Below, piece after piece: positions 7,680 to 15,023 of a DNA stretch of 28,124 nt. The notes under the pieces are model-generated. The model had not been told where the DNA came from. It saw only the letters and a program-made list of their open reading frames with translations, and ran no database searches. This DNA is from JBCCIM01 sp045106435 (GTDB lineage Bacteria; Bacteroidota; Rhodothermia; Rhodothermales; JAHQVL01): assembly GCA_045106435.1 (NCBI GenBank), contig JBGCEN010000403.1, positions 1 to 28,124 on the forward strand. The letters are read 5' to 3'. Within the stretch, counting starts at the first letter, position 1; every line of letters begins with the position of its first letter. Position numbers and translations under genes: made by a program.

Positions 7680-9134
7680 ATGAACGTTGATCGGGACATA
7701 TCATTCGATTTGCCTTGTTGTGTAGAGGGGCCATCAGATTTTATCCCCAAAGCACAATATGCGCTCCAGATGCTGTTGTGGCCTTTGGGTATTAACCCTG
7801 TATGGTCTACTAAATCACAACTAATCAACGGAAGTATTTATTATGGTATCGAATCAGAGAAATTATCGTCTGATGTTATAACTTTTCGCCTTGCCCCTGA
7901 TACATTACGATTTTTTACTGAGCGCTTTTTTAACGACTCGAACCGCTACGATGAATCATCGGTTGTGTGGCGCGAAAAAGAAGGGGATAGATATCCCGTG
8001 TTATTTGGCGGGCCGGCTCAGGAAGACGACGATCTCATTGCCTCTGCATTTTTTTGGTTGTCTGGATGGCAGGAATATACGATTCCAAACAGAGACCAGC
8101 ATGGCAGATTTCCTTACCATGCGTCTTTGCAGGCAGTTTTGGACACAGCGCATGAGCCGGCGGTAGATATCTATCGCGAAGTACTGAAAAAGCAATTGTT
8201 GGAAAAGTCGGTGCCGGTTAAGCAAAGAACATGGGGCGGCAAGGCGTGGGCTTTCTGTCCGACGCACGACATCGACTACATATGGAAATGGCGGCCGGGA
8301 ATGGTGTATCGAGAAATCGTTGAGCGCTTTCTCTCCAACAGTGCCGGTGAGTCGATAGGCGCCCGGTTTGCCCGACTCGGCACATTTGCATCTGATGCTG
8401 TGAAGCCGCGCGATATCTTTCGATACGCTTTTACGCGGATGATTGATGAGGTGAAACAGCGAAAAGGGAAAGCCACCTATTTTATCAAAACGGGTGCACA
8501 CGGACCGCATGACGTGTTTTATTCATCTAAACATGGTTTTCTTAAACGTACTTTTGAGCAGTTGAAGACACTGGGTTTTGAAGTGGGTTTACATCCCAGT
8601 TATTATGCCCACACCCATGCGGGATATCTGAAGGAAGAAAAAGAGCGGCTCGAGTTGGCCTGGGGACAGGGTATCTCTTCCGTAAGGCAGCATTATTTAC
8701 GTTATGAGCATCCTCAAACGCTTCGCATGCATGAGGCCGCCGGCTTCGCAATAGATTCCACGCTTGCATTTGCTGACCATGAAGGGTTTCGATACGCCAC
8801 GTGTCATCCTTTTTTGCGATACGACCTTGTGGCCAATGCGCCGGCGTCGTCTTGGGAAATGCCACTTTGTTTTATGGATGGCACGCTGTTTAATTACCGC
8901 ATGTTGAGCCTGGATGAATCGTCGGTTGTGTGCCAAAAACTGATCTCAACCTGTAAGAAGTACAACGGAGTTTGTGTTGGCCTGTGGCACAACATGCTTT
9001 GGGATGAAATGGATTTTCCCGGCTGGGGTGCTCATTTTACAGAGATCCTGGATTACGTGGTGAAAGAAGAGGGGGCAATCGATTCTTTACGCGGGGCGAT
9101 GGATAGCTATTTTATTAAACGTGAGAGACCATGA
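7680..9134 (+). CDS. DUF7033/polysaccharide deacetylase family protein
   Basis: About 484 residues from ATG 7680. The frame is open back to 7500, but that stretch is antisense to the HD gene and has unnatural composition, so the first internal ATG is preferred. The N-terminal part (about 20-170) resembles the DUF7033 region found before NodB-like deacetylase domains in Bacteroidota (YALQMLLWPLGI, ALASAFFWLSGWQEY-like). The deacetylase part has the metal motif CPTHDIDYIWKW (Asp197, Asp199 from ATG 7680), then KATYFIKTGAHG and the second motif VGLHPSYYAH (His305). RQHYLRYEHPQTLRMHEAAGF and a GLWHNMLWDE C-terminal motif follow. Such proteins are usually linked to exopolysaccharide or lipopolysaccharide processing; no signal peptide is seen. 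It overlaps the next gene by ATGA. Confidence 0.85.
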   Translation: MNVDRDISFDLPCCVEGPSDFIPKAQYALQMLLWPLGINPVWSTKSQLINGSIYYGIESEKLSSDVITFRLAPDTLRFFTERFFNDSNRYDESSVVWREKEGDRYPVLFGGPAQEDDDLIASAFFWLSGWQEYTIPNRDQHGRFPYHASLQAVLDTAHEPAVDIYREVLKKQLLEKSVPVKQRTWGGKAWAFCPTHDIDYIWKWRPGMVYREIVERFLSNSAGESIGARFARLGTFASDAVKPRDIFRYAFTRMIDEVKQRKGKATYFIKTGAHGPHDVFYSSKHGFLKRTFEQLKTLGFEVGLHPSYYAHTHAGYLKEEKERLELAWGQGISSVRQHYLRYEHPQTLRMHEAAGFAIDSTLAFADHEGFRYATCHPFLRYDLVANAPASSWEMPLCFMDGTLFNYRMLSLDESSVVCQKLISTCKKYNGVCVGLWHNMLWDEMDFPGWGAHFTEILDYVVKEEGAIDSLRGAMDSYFIKRERP

Positions 9135-9628
9135 GCAAATCAACCGATGACCTGTCTCAAAGATTGGGTGTGCTAACACGCAGGGAAGTAGAAGCACGTA
9201 TTATGGCGCCGGTACTTGAAGCATTAGGAGAAAAATTTGGAGACGAAGAAGTACGCGATGTAGTTAAACAAACCGTTATCGACATTGCCAAAAAGCAAGG
9301 AGCCGAATTGGCCAATACCTTAGGTGGATGCGGGAGCACCGAGTTTTTGGCCTCGCTCGCTTATTGGACGCAGGATGATGCGCTTGAAATTGATATCCTC
9401 GAACAATCAGAGACTACGCTTCATTTTAATGTGAATCGTTGCCGCTATGCTGAGATGTACAATACGCTTGGTATTCCCGAGCTTGGCGCGATCTTGTCTT
9501 GCAATAGAGATTTTGCGCTTATTGAAGGATTTAATAGCGATGCCGACTTGACTAGAACGCAGACGATTATGGGTGGCGCGTCACATTGTAATTTTAGATA
9601 TAAATTTCCGGATAAGGAGAATACTTGA
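9131..9628 (+). CDS. L-2-amino-thiazoline-4-carboxylate (ATC) hydrolase-like protein
   Basis: A 165-residue protein matching the ATC hydrolase family (PF14196 type). The characterised member opens the thiazoline ring of L-2-amino-thiazoline-4-carboxylate on the way to cysteine. The recognisable C-terminal signature is FNVNRCRYAEMYNTLG, ILSCNRDFALIEGFN, then TRTQTIMGGASHCNFRYK, with conserved Cys and His residues. The start is ATG 9131, whose ATGA overlaps the deacetylase stop, so translation is coupled. Family members are often found with unrelated partners, and the name may not describe the substrate here. No cysteine-biosynthesis gene is nearby. Confidence 0.85.
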   Translation: MSKSTDDLSQRLGVLTRREVEARIMAPVLEALGEKFGDEEVRDVVKQTVIDIAKKQGAELANTLGGCGSTEFLASLAYWTQDDALEIDILEQSETTLHFNVNRCRYAEMYNTLGIPELGAILSCNRDFALIEGFNSDADLTRTQTIMGGASHCNFRYKFPDKENT

Positions 9629-10023
9629 TTGGGTTAACCGGTTGGGATTAGGGAGCAATAGATGGCACGGTTCGCTGCTTCGAATGAAGTCTTCTTAAGG
9701 CAGTAAACCGCTGGAGATCTTCATTAACGATTTTTTTCTGTGATTTGCTGTAACGTTTAGACCTGTAGGTCTGCAAGGAAGGCAGTTAGCGGGAATGTCC
9801 TGCTTTATTTTTGTCACTAGGTGGACCTTGAGGTCTATTTAAATCTCAACAGTTTCTTAGCTCGACTTTATCCATTTTGCATACCCTTTTGAATAAACTT
9901 TTGCGCCGGGATATCCCACACACATTATTGTCGATTTATCCAGCTCTGGCATAGATACCGAGACCTCTAAATATTACCACATCTTTCTATCTATGCAGAT
10001 TAAGCCTCTTTTGCGGGCTTCAA
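9629..10023. other. Palindrome-rich intergenic region
   Basis: This stretch, between the ATC hydrolase-like gene and the AhpD-like gene, holds no convincing ORF. It contains small hairpins built on the same GACCT/AGGTC arms: AGACCTGTAGGTCT (9759-9772) and GACCTTGAGGTC (9824-9835). It also has the palindrome GGGATATCCC (9909-9918) and a 9-bp inverted repeat at 9949-9996. A segment near 9841-9861 and a 12-mer just after it recur in the 14456-15023 gap. Confidence 0.6.
9949..9996. promoter_or_regulatory. 9-bp inverted repeat upstream of the AhpD-like gene
   Basis: GCATAGATA (9949-9957) and TATCTATGC (9988-9996) are perfect inverted copies with 30 bases between them. The right arm is 28 bp before the presumed original ATG at 10024. 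It could be a pair of regulator half-sites or an RNA stem; no known operator matches. Confidence 0.35.
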
Positions 10024-10114
10024 ATGGATAAAGTCCAGCTTAGCAGCCCTTACTCGTCAGGAAGCACCAGTAGAAAATCAACCCGTATTTGATCAGCTCA
10101 AGCAAGCCATTGGT

Positions 10115-10576
10115 ATGGTGCCCAATCTTTACGCAACATACGCACATTCTCCTGTTGCATTGAAAGCCATTCTTCAGTTTGATGAAACGTTGAAAGGAGG
10201 ATCCTTTACAAAACGTGAAGCAGAAGCGATTGCTTTGGCCATAGCAGAAACAAATGCTTGTGATTATTGCCTTGCTGCACATACAGCGATTGGCAAGATG
10301 AACGGTTTTACAGAAGCGGAAACGATTGAGCTTCGTACCCTTTCATCAAGCGACGAAAAGCCGCTAGCGCTAACGTCTTTGACGCAGGCTATCACGATCA
10401 CCCGTGGGCGTCCAGAAGAGTCTAGCATCCAGGCATTCTATAACGCCGGCTATGATAAAGCAGCGCTCGTTGAGTTGATTGGTTTTGTTTCGGTTAACAC
10501 GTACAACAACTATCTGAATAACATTGCTGAAACAGTAATTGACTTCCCGGAAGCGCCGGCTTTAGCCGTGGTTTAA
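10115..10576 (+). CDS. AhpD/carboxymuconolactone decarboxylase family protein, 5' end disrupted
   Basis: The frame from ATG 10115 gives 153 residues of an alkylhydroperoxidase-like protein. The redox motif CDYCLAAHTAIGKMNGF (C-x-x-C with following His) is at about residues 49-65, and such enzymes act in peroxide detoxification through the paired cysteines. The usual N-terminus is still encoded upstream in the same frame (LTRQEAPVENQPVFDQLKQAIG before MVPNL). That frame has no ATG, GTG or TTG before a stop at 10001. An ATG at 10024 is in the neighbouring frame (MDKVQLSS...), and removing one C from the CCC at about 10047-10049 would fuse it to LTRQEAP. The gene may therefore be frameshifted, mis-sequenced or translated from 10115 in short form. 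It ends before the terminator at 10620-10658. Confidence 0.85.
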   Translation: MVPNLYATYAHSPVALKAILQFDETLKGGSFTKREAEAIALAIAETNACDYCLAAHTAIGKMNGFTEAETIELRTLSSSDEKPLALTSLTQAITITRGRPEESSIQAFYNAGYDKAALVELIGFVSVNTYNNYLNNIAETVIDFPEAPALAVV

Positions 10577-10619
10577 CGATCCAATGCGCTGGGTTAGAAA
10601 ATCTGTATCAGCCAGTAAC

Positions 10620-10658
10620 AAAAAAGCGTATCTCTCACCAGAGAGGTACGCTTTTTTT
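10620..10658 (+). terminator. Intrinsic terminator after the AhpD-like gene
   Basis: The stem AAAAAAGCGTA-T-CTCTC pairs with GAGAG-G-TACGCTTTTTT across an ACCA loop (one T-G wobble), followed by a seven-T tract. It lies about 44 bp after the stop codon. Confidence 0.92.
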
Positions 10659-10711
10659 GGATAGATGATTAATCTGCATTATCCATCTCTGTATAGCACT
10701 ATATTCACCGC

Positions 10712-11947
10712 ATGGATTCGACGATAGATTTAAACAAGAAATGGCGCAATCTGACTTTTCTGGCGATAGCTGAATTGTTAGCGATGGCCCTGTGGTTTTC
10801 TGCTTCAGCGGTGATCCCTCAATTAACAGAAGTTTGGAATCTTTCGGATAGCCAACAATCCTGGATGACGATGAGCGTTCAGATTGGCTTTGTCATTGGC
10901 GCATTGCTGAGTGCTATCCTTAATCTTGCAGATCGTATACCTGTGCGGCTTTTGCTCTCTGCTTGCGCGCTCTGTGGGGCCATGTTCAATGCGGCTATTC
11001 CTGTGTTTAATCTGGGACCGGAGCCGGCGCTATTCTTGCGGTTTCTTACGGGCGTCTGTCTGGCAGGAGTGTATCCTCCCGGTATGAAGCTTATCGCAAC
11101 CTGGAGCAAGGGAGACAGAGGATTGGGTGTTGGATTGCTCGTAGGCGCATTAACGCTGGGGTCTGCGATGCCTTACTTCCTGAATGCTGTTTCGTTTGGC
11201 GGCGAGGGAAGCGGATTGCCACCATGGGAGACAGTATTAATAACATCATCTTTAATGGCGGTTGTTGCGGCATTGGCCGTTTTCTTTTTTGTGAGTGCCG
11301 GGCCTTATTTGGGGAAATCTGCTCCGTTCAACTGGCGCTTCATTGCACAAGCGCTGCTACATCGACCTACAAGATTGGCCAATTTTGGCTACCTGGGTCA
11401 TATGTGGGAATTATACGCGATGTGGACCTGGGTCCCTGTTTTGTTATTTGCCAGCTATCAGCAAGCAGGTTGGGGAGCGCAGGCTGCTTATTTCGCGGGA
11501 TTTGGCGTAATAGCGATTGGTGCGCCCGGCGCATTGATTGCCGGCAAACTGGCGGATCGATATGGTCGTACCCTCATCACGATGGTGAGCCTGGCTGTCT
11601 CTGGCAGTTGTGCGCTGGTTGCGGGTATGTTTTTCGAGATGCCTCTTGTATTGACAGTGCTTGGCCTGATTTGGGGATTTGCAGTTATTGCGGATAGCGC
11701 ACAATTTAGTGTGGCCGTAACTGAATTAACAGACAGTCGCTATGTGGGCACTGCACTTACAATTCAAACCAGCATGGGCTTTTTACTAACAATCTTTAGT
11801 ATCCGCCTGATACCCATTGTTGTTGATTGGATCGGGTGGGACTATGCTTTTATGGTGCTTGCGCTCGGACCTGTATTTGGTATTTATAGTATGTGGCGCC
11901 TCCGTCAATTACCTGAGGCAGCACAAATGGCGTCGGGAAATCGATGA
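10712..11947 (+). CDS. MFS transporter
   Basis: A 411-residue inner-membrane transporter of the major facilitator superfamily. About twelve hydrophobic segments can be traced, starting with FLAIAELLAMALWFSASAVI and ending with YAFMVLALGPVFGIY. The canonical loop motif appears between the two halves as GKLADRYGRT (about residues 277-286), and a weaker version, NLADRIPVR, sits between segments 2 and 3. The N-terminal half has an FLTGVCLAGVYPPGMKL segment typical of nitrate/cyanate-like or sugar-type MFS proteins, but the substrate is not recognisable. The gene has its own position after a terminator and is followed by a heptamer array, so it is probably monocistronic. Confidence 0.9.
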   Translation: MDSTIDLNKKWRNLTFLAIAELLAMALWFSASAVIPQLTEVWNLSDSQQSWMTMSVQIGFVIGALLSAILNLADRIPVRLLLSACALCGAMFNAAIPVFNLGPEPALFLRFLTGVCLAGVYPPGMKLIATWSKGDRGLGVGLLVGALTLGSAMPYFLNAVSFGGEGSGLPPWETVLITSSLMAVVAALAVFFFVSAGPYLGKSAPFNWRFIAQALLHRPTRLANFGYLGHMWELYAMWTWVPVLLFASYQQAGWGAQAAYFAGFGVIAIGAPGALIAGKLADRYGRTLITMVSLAVSGSCALVAGMFFEMPLVLTVLGLIWGFAVIADSAQFSVAVTELTDSRYVGTALTIQTSMGFLLTIFSIRLIPIVVDWIGWDYAFMVLALGPVFGIYSMWRLRQLPEAAQMASGNR

Positions 11948-11988
11948 GCATGGAATCGTTAAGAAAAGGTCGAATCAAGTCCCAAAAC

Positions 11989-12030
11989 AATTGAAAATTC
12001 TAAATTTTACATTTTCAATTTTAGATTTGA
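11989..12030. repeat. AT-rich heptamer array (6 units) with inverted repeat
   Basis: Six contiguous 7-bp units vary around AATTTTA (AATTGAA, AATTCTA, AATTTTA, CATTTTC, AATTTTA, GATTTGA), 42 bp after the MFS stop. The array also contains a perfect 10-bp inverted repeat, AATTGAAAAT (11989-11998) and ATTTTCAATT (12011-12020), which could act as a weak transcript end. Confidence 0.7.
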
Positions 12031-12178
12031 GACGGTATCCAACTGGATAATGTCGACGTCTGATGCCACTCATCTTTATCGAAGAACCTGAGTAATCCAT
12101 CCTCCGCCCTTTAGCAAACAGTAAAATCGACGATTCTAATCGAGAAGTCTGTCCTAGCTACTCTTTTGAATTGCGGTC

Positions 12179-14455
12179 ATGAAAAACTATTGGGGAATTG
12201 CACTCTGTTGTCTTCTTTTTGTGGGGTGTCATACCTCTAAAAGACCTGTATTATACGGGCTGATGGACGAAGAAAGTCCGTCGAATCTGTCAACGCTGCA
12301 GAGGCAGTATCCGGGCGATGCCGGCGTTTATCTGTTCTATAAGCATAACATCTCGCACGATTTAAAGCCAGATTTTACCAACAATGCACCACGTTGGTAC
12401 TTCTTTGAGTCATACCACTGGCGTGAAATGGTACTCGAGCCTGCTGCAGATTCAGCGCAGCAACAAGTACTCGACTTTGCACTTGCGTCCTATGAAAAGG
12501 TCCGTAAAGTAGATTACAAGGTCATTCAGCCAGATGGTACTGAGAAGCAGTATTCCCGCGCTGATCTCGACAAAGAACGCATGGGAGGGGATTCAACCAG
12601 ATATAATGTGAATGTTGCCGCAGTTCCTGCCGGCAGTATTATAGAGGTTGTTTACGAAATCGAACGCGGTGATTTGTACAAACATCTGCCGCTCAACCAT
12701 GATGTGGCCCTTCAGCTTGAAAAACCTGCGGTGGATTTAGCTTTTGCTTATACCTATCCGTGGCACTGGAGCGTTCAGGTAAAAGAGATAGGAGAGCAAA
12801 ATGACCTGATGTTGTCTGAAACGGAAGACGATAATACAGAAACGAAGACTTTGCATTACCACGGGTCAAAGGTAGCAGCGTTTAAACAACGTCAATTTGG
12901 CCCTTATCTGAAAGAAGTCGCCCCGTATTTCCATGTTCAGGTGAATAAAATGGAGATCGGAAATGTATTGGTATACGACTCTCCGGAAGCCTGGGATAAA
13001 ATTGCCGACCAGTATGTGTCGCATGCTAAAAAGCCGGGCCGCAAAGTAGGCGGCGAAATCCAATCAGCCTTAGCTGACCTGGAACTCCCCGAAAACGCAA
13101 CAGCGCAAGAAAAAATTCAACGGATTCTGGCGCATGTTCAGGAAGACATAACCCCTCATTATCGTAGTGGACTGGAAGACGTTGTGAAGAAGCAGCGCGG
13201 CAGCGCGTTTGCTGTAACCACATACACACGGGCGCTGCTGGAAGCTGCAGGTGTCACGACCACGTATCTTGTTGCGCATACTGCTGAGGGAGGCAACTTT
13301 GATCAGGAGTTCATTTCTGAAGAACAGTTATACCGTCCGGTATTGAAAGTAGAGGATGCCGGCACGTCTACTTATCTATTCCCTTCATTAAGCGGAGTAC
13401 CCGTTGGCTACATCCCTTCAGCATATGAACAGCAGCCGGCGCTTGCCTATAAAGATGGCGCGTTTGAAGGATTTACCACAATCTCACAGGCAGATGCCTC
13501 ATCGTATACAGATAATCATACCTATGAGGTGTTTGTCAATTCAGATGGTGATGCCCGTGTGACGGCCTCTTTGGCGTTGGGACATCACAGTGCGTACCAG
13601 TTCTTTCAGTATGCTACAAACGAAGCAGATGAAAAGACGCTTATGCAACAGTTGTTGCCACACGAGCAGCACAACGTATCTGAACTGGCCTATCAGGTGC
13701 ATGCGGGCGCATGGGATACACCAACAGTTATTACAGCAGAATACAGCCTTCAAGATTGCGTCAAGCGCAAGGGGGAAACGGTGATATTTAAATCCTGTGG
13801 GTTTTTTGATGCGATGAATTCAGGCGTTGCTTCATTCAGGTTGCCGCGCCGAATGACGTCTACCTCTGAATCACCAGGACTGCTGCAGAACCAGATAACG
13901 ATCAATTATCCTGCCGGCTGGACAATGCTGACTGACGTGCGGGAAGTAGCAGAAACAGTGGTTGATGGAAGATTTACACGCGCAGTAGACAGCGGCCCCG
14001 GATTGTTAAAAGTAGCACAGGCATTGACGCTTGAGCGCAAAGGGGTACAGCCCATTTCTCTGGCTTCATCAGACGCTATCAATTTGCCGGCGCGGGCTTC
14101 TTTGCCGATGCTTGAGTTGACAACAGTACCTGTATTTGCGGACAACGAACCGGAAATCGAAGAAGGAGGACCGTGGACGCTCGTGATCAAGTCTTATCCG
14201 TCGATCGCAGAAGCTGAAAGGGAAGCCACAAAATACAGAAAAGACCTGGCTGACAAAGGATACGACATCAACGTACTTGTTGATGGGACCGTAATGGGCG
14301 AGTACCGACTCGTTTTAGGTACCTTCTCAACACGTACTGGCATCGAGTCAGCTAGAGACTCATTGGGAGAGGCGCTTCCATTTGATAGCTGGATGTTATC
14401 ACTAAAACCCCAAATGACAGCCGTTACTGGTCAGAAAGGCCCGGTTATGCAATAA
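12179..14455 (+). CDS. SPOR-domain lipoprotein with DUF3857-like and inactive transglutaminase-like regions
   Basis: A 758-residue lipoprotein (signal ending FVGC, Cys17). Residues about 45-270 resemble the N-terminal beta domain of DUF3857 proteins (RGDLYKHLPLNHDVALQ, YTYPWHWSVQVKE). Residues about 308-415 follow the transglutaminase-like layout (EKIQRILAHVQEDI, then ALLEAAGVTTTYLVAHT). Where a GDC motif with catalytic Cys is expected there is RGSAF (340-344); the His and Asp positions read RPVLKV and LFPS. All three catalytic residues thus appear lost. A further beta-rich region spans about 445-655. Residues 664-745 form a SPOR domain (WTLVIKSYPSIAEAEREA to SWMLSLKP), which in known proteins binds glycan strands stripped of stem peptides. 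A role in envelope or cell-wall organisation is inferred. It is paralogous to the gene at 15024. Confidence 0.8.
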   Translation: MKNYWGIALCCLLFVGCHTSKRPVLYGLMDEESPSNLSTLQRQYPGDAGVYLFYKHNISHDLKPDFTNNAPRWYFFESYHWREMVLEPAADSAQQQVLDFALASYEKVRKVDYKVIQPDGTEKQYSRADLDKERMGGDSTRYNVNVAAVPAGSIIEVVYEIERGDLYKHLPLNHDVALQLEKPAVDLAFAYTYPWHWSVQVKEIGEQNDLMLSETEDDNTETKTLHYHGSKVAAFKQRQFGPYLKEVAPYFHVQVNKMEIGNVLVYDSPEAWDKIADQYVSHAKKPGRKVGGEIQSALADLELPENATAQEKIQRILAHVQEDITPHYRSGLEDVVKKQRGSAFAVTTYTRALLEAAGVTTTYLVAHTAEGGNFDQEFISEEQLYRPVLKVEDAGTSTYLFPSLSGVPVGYIPSAYEQQPALAYKDGAFEGFTTISQADASSYTDNHTYEVFVNSDGDARVTASLALGHHSAYQFFQYATNEADEKTLMQQLLPHEQHNVSELAYQVHAGAWDTPTVITAEYSLQDCVKRKGETVIFKSCGFFDAMNSGVASFRLPRRMTSTSESPGLLQNQITINYPAGWTMLTDVREVAETVVDGRFTRAVDSGPGLLKVAQALTLERKGVQPISLASSDAINLPARASLPMLELTTVPVFADNEPEIEEGGPWTLVIKSYPSIAEAEREATKYRKDLADKGYDINVLVDGTVMGEYRLVLGTFSTRTGIESARDSLGEALPFDSWMLSLKPQMTAVTGQKGPVMQ

Positions 14456-15023
14456 GCGCGACTTTATCCAAATAAACAAAGTATCGAATTGAAATTGTAG
14501 AATTTAGCATATCTAGTTGTTTTTGGGTTGCTTAGCGCTTTGGTAAACGATTTGACCTTCATTTGAAGTCTTTTCGCATCTTAAGCCAACAGCAAAAGGT
14601 CCAGGTCCTCTTGAGGATTTGGACTTTTTGTTTATCGTGAACCTCAAATCCCAACAGTTTTGTAGCAGAACTTGCTGTTTTAGAAGAGAGCAAGTGGTCT
14701 TCTCAATGTCCTATGCCTCAAATCCGTGCAAAAACTCATCACGAAGGCATTGATAAACTGTACTTGGCACGAAGTTGGATGTTATAAAGTAGAGCTGCTA
14801 TTCGCTTTTACACCATTCCCCCACGTTACGATCAATTTGAGATTTCGGACGTATTATTCTCCCTGATCTACTATTTCAGTAATTATCGGGCTTTTCTTTT
14901 GGGATTTAGCTCCGAACCTGCGCCGTAACGAATAGAGATTATTAGGTCGTATACAGTATTAGTAAAGGTATAGGCTATTCTTTTTTAGTATTAATATTGA
15001 GCCATTTTTTGTTACATACTCCC
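14456..15023. other. Intergenic region between the paralogous lipoprotein genes
   Basis: No coding frame is convincing here. It contains AT-rich 7-mers of the AATTTTA type at about 14487-14507 and a terminator-like hairpin at 14594-14629. A segment at 14646-14665 and a 12-mer (CGACTTTATCCA at 14459-14470) also occur in the 9629-10023 gap. The last 100 bp are AT-rich and should hold the promoter of the second lipoprotein gene. Confidence 0.55.
14594..14629 (+). terminator. Terminator-like hairpin
   Basis: AAAAGGTCCA pairs with TGGACTTTTT (one G-T wobble), and an inner TCCTC/GAGGA stem closes on a short loop; a five-T run ends the structure. It lies about 140 bp after the stop of the first SPOR lipoprotein gene. 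Confidence 0.6.

Noticed and set aside
9627..9654. Possible further heptamer array after the ATC hydrolase-like gene
   Set aside because: TTGGG copies here are 13 bp apart, not 14, so the 7-bp register fails.
11224..11697. 157-codon ORF within the MFS gene
   Set aside because: It overlaps a clear twelve-segment transporter in another frame, and its composition is cysteine-rich and unlike a natural protein.
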